Source: Chitinophagaceae bacterium (GTDB lineage Bacteria; Bacteroidota; Bacteroidia; Chitinophagales; Chitinophagaceae). Taken from it: DNA of 39,717 nt. Under the pieces are notes generated by a model that was given only the letters and a program-made list of their open reading frames with translations, was not told where the DNA came from and made no database searches. A program made the translations under genes and the position numbers. Where the stretch lies: NCBI GenBank assembly GCA_947381435.1, contig CANCVE010000031.1, positions 1 through 39,717 of the forward strand, read 5' to 3'. Shown here in pieces: positions 34,914-39,717 of the stretch (position 1 is its first letter; each line of letters starts with the position of its first letter).

Positions 34914-36107
34914 ATGAGCAACACGATAAATTCTAACGAATCACATTCTTCGACAAACAAAAAAATCATCGTTTTAGGCAGTGGCCCCAACAGAATTGGT
35001 CAAGGAATTGAGTTCGACTATTGCTGTGTACATGGACTTTTAGCAATAAAAGAATGCGGTTATGAAGCCATTATGGTAAATTGTAACCCAGAAACCGTTT
35101 CTACCGATTTTGATATGGCCGATAAACTTTATTTTGAGCCTGTGTTTTGGGAACACCTGTGGGAAATAATAGAATTAGAAAAACCAGACGGTGTAATAGT
35201 ACAATTGGGTGGGCAAACTGCACTAAAGCTTGCAAAACGTTTGCACGAAAGAGGTATTAAAATAATCGGCACCAGCTTCGATAGTATGGATATTGCCGAA
35301 GACAGGGGCAGGTTTAGTGATTTATTGAAAGAACTAGACATTCCTTATCCTGAATATGGTACCGCATACACGGCGGATGAAGCCATTGAAGTGGCTAACA
35401 AAGTTGGTTATCCAGTTTTGGTTCGCCCTAGCTATGTTTTGGGTGGACAAAGGATGCGTATTGTTATTAATGACGAAGAAGTGGAAAAAGCCGTTATCAG
35501 CTTATTGAAACATATTCCTGACAATAAAATTTTGATTGACCATTTCTTGGATCGTTGCCAAGAAGCCGAAATAGACGGCATTTTTGATGGAGAAAACTTC
35601 CATGTAATGGGCGTTATGGAACACATAGAGCCAGCAGGTATCCACAGTGGAGATAGCAATGCCGTTCTTCCTGCGTTCAACCTCACCCCATTGGTTATTA
35701 CCACCATGGAGTTTTACAGCGAAAAAATTGCTAGGGCGTTGAACATTAAGGGGCTTATCAATATTCAGTTTGCCATTAAGAATGACAAGGTATTTGTGAT
35801 AGAAGCTAACCCGAGGGCTTCACGTACTACGCCTTTCATCGCCAAAGCTTATGGTATTCCTTACCTAAACATTGCCACTAAAGTAATGCTTGGAGAGGCC
35901 AAACTTACCGACTTTGAAATGGTGAATAAATTGGATGGCTACGCAATTAAAGAACCTGTATTTAGTTTTGATAAATTCCCTGGTGTGAATAAAGAATTAG
36001 GCCCTGAAATGAAAAGCACTGGTGAGGCAATTCGCTTCATCAAGGATTTGAGAGATCCTTACTTCAGAACTTTATACAAAGAAAGAAGTATGAATTTGAG
36101 TAGATAG
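34914..36107 (+). CDS. carB: Carbamoyl phosphate synthase large subunit, C-terminal half as separate gene
   Basis: The product (397 residues) corresponds to the second ATP-grasp synthetase unit of CarB, which phosphorylates carbamate for arginine and pyrimidine synthesis. After a 16-residue Ser/Asn-rich leader it starts KKIIVLGSGPNRIGQGIEFDYCCVHG, which normally lies near residue 550 of full-length CarB. It continues through NCNPETVSTDFD, VQLGGQTALKLA, GYPVLVRPSYVLGGQRM, IEANPRASRTTPFIAKAYG, and ends DPYFRTLYKERSMNLSR. The methylglyoxal-synthase-like allosteric domain is absent. No N-terminal half precedes it: rpsP and its terminator are there. It is either half of a split carB1/carB2 pair whose partner is elsewhere or an extra partial copy. 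Its intact frame and promoter favour a functional split gene. Confidence 0.9.
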   Translation: MSNTINSNESHSSTNKKIIVLGSGPNRIGQGIEFDYCCVHGLLAIKECGYEAIMVNCNPETVSTDFDMADKLYFEPVFWEHLWEIIELEKPDGVIVQLGGQTALKLAKRLHERGIKIIGTSFDSMDIAEDRGRFSDLLKELDIPYPEYGTAYTADEAIEVANKVGYPVLVRPSYVLGGQRMRIVINDEEVEKAVISLLKHIPDNKILIDHFLDRCQEAEIDGIFDGENFHVMGVMEHIEPAGIHSGDSNAVLPAFNLTPLVITTMEFYSEKIARALNIKGLINIQFAIKNDKVFVIEANPRASRTTPFIAKAYGIPYLNIATKVMLGEAKLTDFEMVNKLDGYAIKEPVFSFDKFPGVNKELGPEMKSTGEAIRFIKDLRDPYFRTLYKERSMNLSR

Positions 36108-36136
36108 TTCTTTTAAAAATAAATACTATACACAAG

Positions 36137-36186
36137 AAAGGTCAAAAGTTGGTAGTTCTTGAACTATTAACTTTTGACCTTTTTGT
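36137..36186. terminator. Terminator between the carB half and hisS
   Basis: Arms AAAGGTCAAAAGTT (36137-36150) and AACTTTTGACCTTT (36169-36182), with an inner stem TAGTTC-tt-GAACTA, make one long hairpin flanked by A- and T-runs. It serves both converging genes. The gtcaaaagtt/aacttttgac parts resemble the heptamer-repeat family found in and beside hisS. Confidence 0.9.
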
Positions 36187-36217
36187 TTTTACTGTCTCAA
36201 AGAAACAGTTCTTTTAT

Positions 36218-37603
36218 TTAGCTAAACTCTTTAATGAGTTCGCTTTGTAAAACCGTTTTCTGTTCGCTTGCTGCAAGGTTCTTTATTACGCAAGTACCTT
36301 CTTCCAACTCTTTGCTACCTATAATTATTGCAAAAGGAATCTGTTTTTTATCTGCATATTTAAACTGCTTATCCATTTTGGTGGCTTCATGAAAAAGCTC
36401 GCAGCCAATGTTGTTTGCCCTCAGTTGTTGCATCAAGCCAAAAGCAGTCTTACTTTCTTGGTCGCCTAAATTAAAGAACAGCACTTTTACGCCAGTATGA
36501 ACCGTTTCAGGAAAAAGCTTTAGTTCTTCCATCACATCATAAATTCTATCTACCCCAAAACTAATACCTACACCCGGCACATTTGGCACACCAAATAATC
36601 CAGTAAGGTCATCGTATCTTCCTCCTCCACCAATGCTACCCATCTGTACACCATTGGCCTTTACTTCGAAGATGAGGCCTGTGTAATAATTTAGACCTCG
36701 GGCAAGGGTGAAATCAATAGTGAGTCGTGAGTCGAAAGTCGAAAGTCGAAAGTCAGGAGTTATATAATTCAACACATATTCTATCTCTTCCAAGCCTGCT
36801 TTGCCTAATTCTGTTTCGCCTATAAGTGCTTTGGCTGCTGCAAGTTTCTCTTCGTTGCTACCAGATATTGCCAGATATTTTTCTATTGTAGTTACTTGGG
36901 TTTCATCCAAGCCACGCTGTGCCAGTTCTTCTTTTACTTTTTCAATACCTATTTTATCTAGCTTATCAATGGCAATAGTAATGTCGGTTAGCTTATCCGA
37001 TCCACCACATATTTCTGCCAATGCAGCCAAAATCTTTCTGCTGTTAATTCGTATCTCTACATCAACCCCTAATTTCTCAAATACAGTAGCATAAATATTT
37101 GCCAACTCTACCTCATTCAGCAAACTTGTACTGCCCACCACATCTGCGTCGCATTGATAAAACTCCCGATAACGTCCTTTTTGTGGCCTATCGGCACGCC
37201 AAACCGGTTGAATCTGGTAACGTTTAAAGGGCAAAGTAAGCTGACCATAATTCATGGCCACATATCTAGCAAAAGGAATGGTCAGGTCATAACGAAGGGC
37301 GCGTTCTGTAATGGTTTTAATATTCTTTCCTTCCAATACCTTTTCAAAATCTGTTCGTATTTGTTCGTGTTTGGCAGGATTGTCTAAGCCATTATTCAAT
37401 ATTTTAAATATCAATTTATCGCCTTCCTCGCCATATTTTCCCATCAGGGTTTCTAGGTTTTCCATAGCGGGCGTTTCGAGTGGGGCAAAGCCATACAACT
37501 CAAAAACATTGCGGATAGTATTAAATATATAATTCCTTTTACGCACCACCTCTGCCGAAAAATCTCTTGTTCCCTGTGGTAAACTAACTGTTGCTTTTGC
37601 CAT
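36218..37603 (-). CDS. hisS: Histidyl-tRNA synthetase
   Basis: Class II aminoacyl-tRNA synthetase that charges tRNA-His. It starts LPQGTRDFSAEVVRKRNYIF (about 8-27). It also has RYDLTIPFARYVA, motif 2 WRADRPQKGRYREFYQCDADVVG (about 133-155), the His-A motif LARGLNYYTG (about 297-306), motif 3 GGGRYDDL and a C-terminal anticodon-binding domain (about 370-461). The length of 461 residues is in the normal range. Oddity: residues about 277-294 (ITPDFRLSTFDSRLTIDF) are encoded by a tandem gtcgaaa repeat of the intergenic type, so repeat DNA has entered the gene in frame just before the His-A motif. Confidence 0.96.
   Translation of the reverse strand: MAKATVSLPQGTRDFSAEVVRKRNYIFNTIRNVFELYGFAPLETPAMENLETLMGKYGEEGDKLIFKILNNGLDNPAKHEQIRTDFEKVLEGKNIKTITERALRYDLTIPFARYVAMNYGQLTLPFKRYQIQPVWRADRPQKGRYREFYQCDADVVGSTSLLNEVELANIYATVFEKLGVDVEIRINSRKILAALAEICGGSDKLTDITIAIDKLDKIGIEKVKEELAQRGLDETQVTTIEKYLAISGSNEEKLAAAKALIGETELGKAGLEEIEYVLNYITPDFRLSTFDSRLTIDFTLARGLNYYTGLIFEVKANGVQMGSIGGGGRYDDLTGLFGVPNVPGVGISFGVDRIYDVMEELKLFPETVHTGVKVLFFNLGDQESKTAFGLMQQLRANNIGCELFHEATKMDKQFKYADKKQIPFAIIIGSKELEEGTCVIKNLAASEQKTVLQSELIKEFS
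36723..36762. repeat. Heptamer repeat inside hisS
   Basis: Tandem gtcgaaa units in gagtcgtgagtcgaaagtcg and onward (period 7, three clean copies). The same units occur between hisS and the phosphatase gene at 37613-37695. The insertion is in frame and adds about 12-15 residues. Confidence 0.8.
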
Positions 37604-37612
37604 TATTTTTTA

Positions 37613-37698
37613 GTTGAAAGTCGAAAGTTGAAAGTCATAAGTAAAGTCATCTTGACTATTAACTTTTGACTTACGACTTTCGACTTGTCCTCGACTTT
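37613..37698. repeat. Heptamer repeat and imperfect hairpin upstream of hisS
   Basis: The left part reads gttgaaa, gtcgaaa, gttgaaa, gtcataa in steps of 7 bases. The right part carries acttacgactttcgactt, largely complementary to the left. It fills the gap between the phosphatase stop and the hisS start. This is the family also seen in hisS and, in looser form, in the 36137-36186 terminator. Confidence 0.75.
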
Positions 37699-37702
37699 TT
37701 AC

Positions 37703-38158
37703 TTACAATTTGTTCTCTATAATCCTCCCACACGCCTCATACAATAAAGCATATACTTCCTTAAAATTTTCATAGCCACCATACCAAGGATCTGGCACTT
37801 CGCGGTTTTCGCCAGGATAGTTTTCATTCAATAAATAATCAATTTTGCTCACGTCCCAACTGTCACCAGCAATACGTTTCGCGCCATTGTAGTTTTCCTT
37901 ATCCATTACATAAATCTTGTCGAACAAGGTAAAATCTAGTTTATTCAACTGACGAACACGTTTTTTACTTATGTCAATTCCATGTTCCTTTGCCACTTTT
38001 ATGGATAGTTTATGAGGCGTTTCCCCAACATGATAATTGGCAGTTCCTGCACTATCCACTTGCCAATCCAATCCGGCAGCAATTGCCCTTGCTTGTAAAA
38101 TGCCTTCTGCCAAAGGGCTTCTACAAATGTTTCCTAAACAAACCATTAATACTTTCAT
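37703..38158 (-). CDS. Low molecular weight protein-tyrosine phosphatase
   Basis: Cytosolic phosphatase of the LMW-PTP family. The P-loop MVCLGNICRSPLAE gives catalytic Cys7 and Arg13 at the N-terminus, and VPDPWYGG supplies the general acid Asp at about 123. A longer frame starts with TTG at 38176. I chose the ATG at 38158 because family members begin two to four residues before this beta strand, giving 151 residues. Bacterial relatives act in exopolysaccharide control or arsenate reduction. With galE as upstream neighbour a link to surface sugar metabolism is conceivable but not shown. Confidence 0.9.
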   Translation of the reverse strand: MKVLMVCLGNICRSPLAEGILQARAIAAGLDWQVDSAGTANYHVGETPHKLSIKVAKEHGIDISKKRVRQLNKLDFTLFDKIYVMDKENYNGAKRIAGDSWDVSKIDYLLNENYPGENREVPDPWYGGYENFKEVYALLYEACGRIIENKL

Positions 38159-38209
38159 AATTTCAAATATTGACAATTGGGGTTAAAACACAGATTAAAT
38201 GATCATAAA

Positions 38210-38408
38210 TTCAATTGAATGGAACATTCCTCCAACTGGACGGAAGATAGGTTCAATTGAATGGAAAATAAGTTCAATTGAACGAAAGATATATTCAATT
38301 GAACGGAAGATAAGATCAGTTGGACATTTGTTCGGTTCAACTAAACGGAACACTCGTTCAACTGATTTAGTAAAAGATTCAATTGAACATTTGTTCCATT
38401 CAATTGAA
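38210..38408. repeat. 21-bp-period array E, ten units, core TTCAATTGAA
   Basis: Units start at 38210, 38231, 38252, 38273, 38294, 38315, 38336, 38357, 38378 and 38399 (last partial). Six of them start with the perfect 10-base palindrome TTCAATTGAA. Unit 2 has TCCAACTGGA, in which the change in the left arm is matched in the right. Spacer halves come in two types, ggaagata-like and catttgttc-like. The array lies between galE and the phosphatase gene. Confidence 0.95.
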
Positions 38409-38428
38409 TCTTTTAGTGATTAAGCGTA

Positions 38429-39454
38429 CTATTTACCCTCTTCCTTCAGTTTTACCTCCCATTTCCAAGCGGTACTCATCATGTCTTCGAGGGTATATTT
38501 AGGATTCCAACCCAATCCCTCTACAGCATATTTATTATCTGCATAAATAGCCACCACATCACCGCCACGGCGAGGGCCAATCTCATAATTGAGTGCCACA
38601 CCGCTAACTGCTTCAAAGGTTTTTATTGCCTCCAAAACAGTAACCCCATTACCAGAACCTAGATTGAAGATGTCGCATTTAGAGGTATTTTTTTGATCAA
38701 TCAAATATTGCAAAGCCAAAGTATGGGCATGGGCAATATCGCAAACGTGAATATAATCTCTCAAACAACTACCATCTCTTGTAGGATAATCATCGCCATA
38801 AACCATCATTTTAGGCAATTTGCCAATAGCAGTTTGGGTAATGGCAGGCACCAAATTCATGGGTCTTCCTATTGGCAATTCGCCAATATTTATGGAAGGA
38901 TGCGCACCAACCGGATTAAAATAACGCAACAAAATAGTGTTGGCATTTGCCACTTTAGAGAAATCTTCTATCATCACCTCACCCATCTGCTTGGTAGCCC
39001 CATACGGACTTTCTGCTTTTTTGGTAGGTGTTTTTTCGGTTACAGGTATCGCATCTGGATTGCCATAAACGGTGCAAGAAGAAGAGAAAACGAAGTAAGG
39101 AACATTAAATTCCTCCACACATTTTAATAAATTTATTAGGGAAAACATATTGTTTTCAAAGTAAAATAGAGGCTTATCAACCGATTCTCCCACTGCTTTA
39201 TAAGCGGCAAAATGGATGATGCCAGTAATATCTGGGTTCTCAACAAATATGTTTCTTGTTGCTTCAAATCCTTTCAAATCGAGGGTGTAATTTTTTACTT
39301 TAACACCTGTAATCTTTTCAATGCCATCTAATGAATTTATAGATGAACGAGAATTGTCATCCACAGAAACTACTTCAAATCCATTTTCAATTAAATCTAC
39401 AATGGTGTGCGATCCAATAAACCCGCAACCACCAGTAACTAATATTTTTGCCAT
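38429..39454 (-). CDS. galE: UDP-glucose 4-epimerase
   Basis: NAD-dependent epimerase that interconverts UDP-glucose and UDP-galactose in the cytosol. The Rossmann motif is ILVTGGCGFIGSHT (about 4-17). The catalytic residues are in FSSSCTVYG (Ser/Thr near 124-128) and SPYGATK (Tyr151, Lys155). RYFNPVGAHPS (about 171-181) and the C-terminal part (GPRRGGDVVAIYAD) are typical of GalE rather than of other short-chain epimerases. The length of 341 residues is normal. A possible -7 string lies at 39469-39481. Confidence 0.95.
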   Translation of the reverse strand: MAKILVTGGCGFIGSHTIVDLIENGFEVVSVDDNSRSSINSLDGIEKITGVKVKNYTLDLKGFEATRNIFVENPDITGIIHFAAYKAVGESVDKPLFYFENNMFSLINLLKCVEEFNVPYFVFSSSCTVYGNPDAIPVTEKTPTKKAESPYGATKQMGEVMIEDFSKVANANTILLRYFNPVGAHPSINIGELPIGRPMNLVPAITQTAIGKLPKMMVYGDDYPTRDGSCLRDYIHVCDIAHAHTLALQYLIDQKNTSKCDIFNLGSGNGVTVLEAIKTFEAVSGVALNYEIGPRRGGDVVAIYADNKYAVEGLGWNPKYTLEDMMSTAWKWEVKLKEEGK

Positions 39455-39468
39455 ATAAAATTAATTAA

Positions 39469-39482
39469 GGCGGAAAAATAGG
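39469..39482 (-). promoter_or_regulatory. Possible promoter -7 region of galE
   Basis: The minus strand reads ctatttttccgcc about 15 bases upstream of the galE start. It is similar to the strings before bcp, rpiB and rpsP. No -33 element is evident. Confidence 0.3.
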
Positions 39483-39539
39483 AAATTTAAGTATAGGAAT
39501 AGCTGATTCAGGGCAAACGCATTTAATTTTTTTTATACC

Positions 39540-39632
39540 ACATAGTCACATAGCCACATAGTGTTCATTAAGGAAACGCTTCGCTTTAAGGCCACATAGA
39601 CGGGGATATACAGGCTTACAACGCTATGTGAC
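39540..39632. repeat. Cacatag-type intergenic repeat
   Basis: Three copies of cacatag in close succession (39540-39562), another in ggccacatag (39591-39600) and one inverted, ctatgtg (39624-39630). It belongs to the same family as the 13.2 kb copy. Confidence 0.6.
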
Positions 39633-39651
39633 CTACTATATAACTGCTCTT

Positions 39652-39717
39652 CTACGCAGCAGTTTTGAGCTTGGCAAGTTGCTTTTCCAGCCTCGCTATT
39701 TTATCCTCCTTGTACTT
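39652..39717 (-). CDS. C-terminal end of an unidentified gene, cut by the window edge
   Basis: On the minus strand an open frame enters from the right edge, reads KYKEDKIARLEKQLAKLKTAA and stops at 39652-39654. The 21 visible residues form a charged amphipathic helix with heptad-like leucines, probably a short coiled coil. C-termini of this kind occur in several unrelated families, so no function is assigned. Confidence 0.5.
   Translation of the reverse strand, partial: KYKEDKIARLEKQLAKLKTAA

Noticed and set aside
6279-38408. The arrays as CRISPR
   Set aside because: Units are directly adjacent and 21 bases long, there are no unique spacers of constant length, and no cas genes are present.
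38199-38423. 74-codon frame across array E
   Set aside because: Repeat-driven frame with no credible start context or homology; the palindromic core explains the conservation better.

Overview
The window looks like a chromosomal segment of a Bacteroidota bacterium, most likely from the Chitinophagaceae or a close relative. The DNA is AT-rich and start codons generally lack Shine-Dalgarno sequences. It carries a SusC/SusD pair with a FecR anti-sigma factor and an ECF sigma factor, a PorP/SprF-type outer membrane protein, a secreted protein with a type IX secretion (T9SS) sorting tail, and the long form of IspG. The organism call is an inference from gene families. No rRNA, tRNA, CRISPR array, insertion sequence or prophage was recognised.

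Layout. 1-7.4 kb: kup potassium transporter, a secreted GH2 glycosidase on the opposite strand, a 1.5 kb stretch without an intact gene, and bcp peroxiredoxin. 7.6-12.6 kb: upp, a PorP/SprF-like protein, two adjacent clpP genes, clpX, a 47-residue small protein and a strong terminator. 12.6-13.7 kb: rpiB and a small YvlD-like membrane protein. 13.9-24.5 kb, all minus strand: ECF sigma factor, FecR, SusC with an STN signalling domain, SusD, a DUF5017 lipoprotein and a parallel beta-helix protein with a T9SS tail. This is a self-regulated glycan-uptake locus. 24.5-28.2 kb: repeat-rich intergenic DNA, a 210-residue protein of unknown function, a cluster of DnaA-box-like sites and dnaB. 28.2-39.7 kb: nadB, ispG, small membrane proteins, an L,D-transpeptidase, rpsP, the C-terminal half of carB as a free-standing gene, hisS, a low-molecular-weight phosphatase, galE and the tail of one more gene.

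The most unusual signal is between the genes. Five intergenic gaps (about 6.3, 16.3, 25.1, 33.1 and 38.2 kb) each hold a tandem array with a period of exactly 21 bp, about two turns of B-DNA. The repeated sequence differs completely from array to array. A sixth, decayed array with the same period lies at 2.43-2.56 kb. In most arrays each unit centres on a dyad-symmetric core, and in three of them sequence changes on one arm are matched on the other. What is shared is the period and the symmetry, not the sequence. I know of no described element of this kind and report it as the main candidate for an undescribed system.

A second repeat class is built on heptamers (gtcgaaa, gttgacg). It occurs between genes and also in frame inside hisS and ispG, where it adds short peptides. 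A third class (cacatag / cacaaag) lies at 13.2, 30.2 and 39.5 kb.
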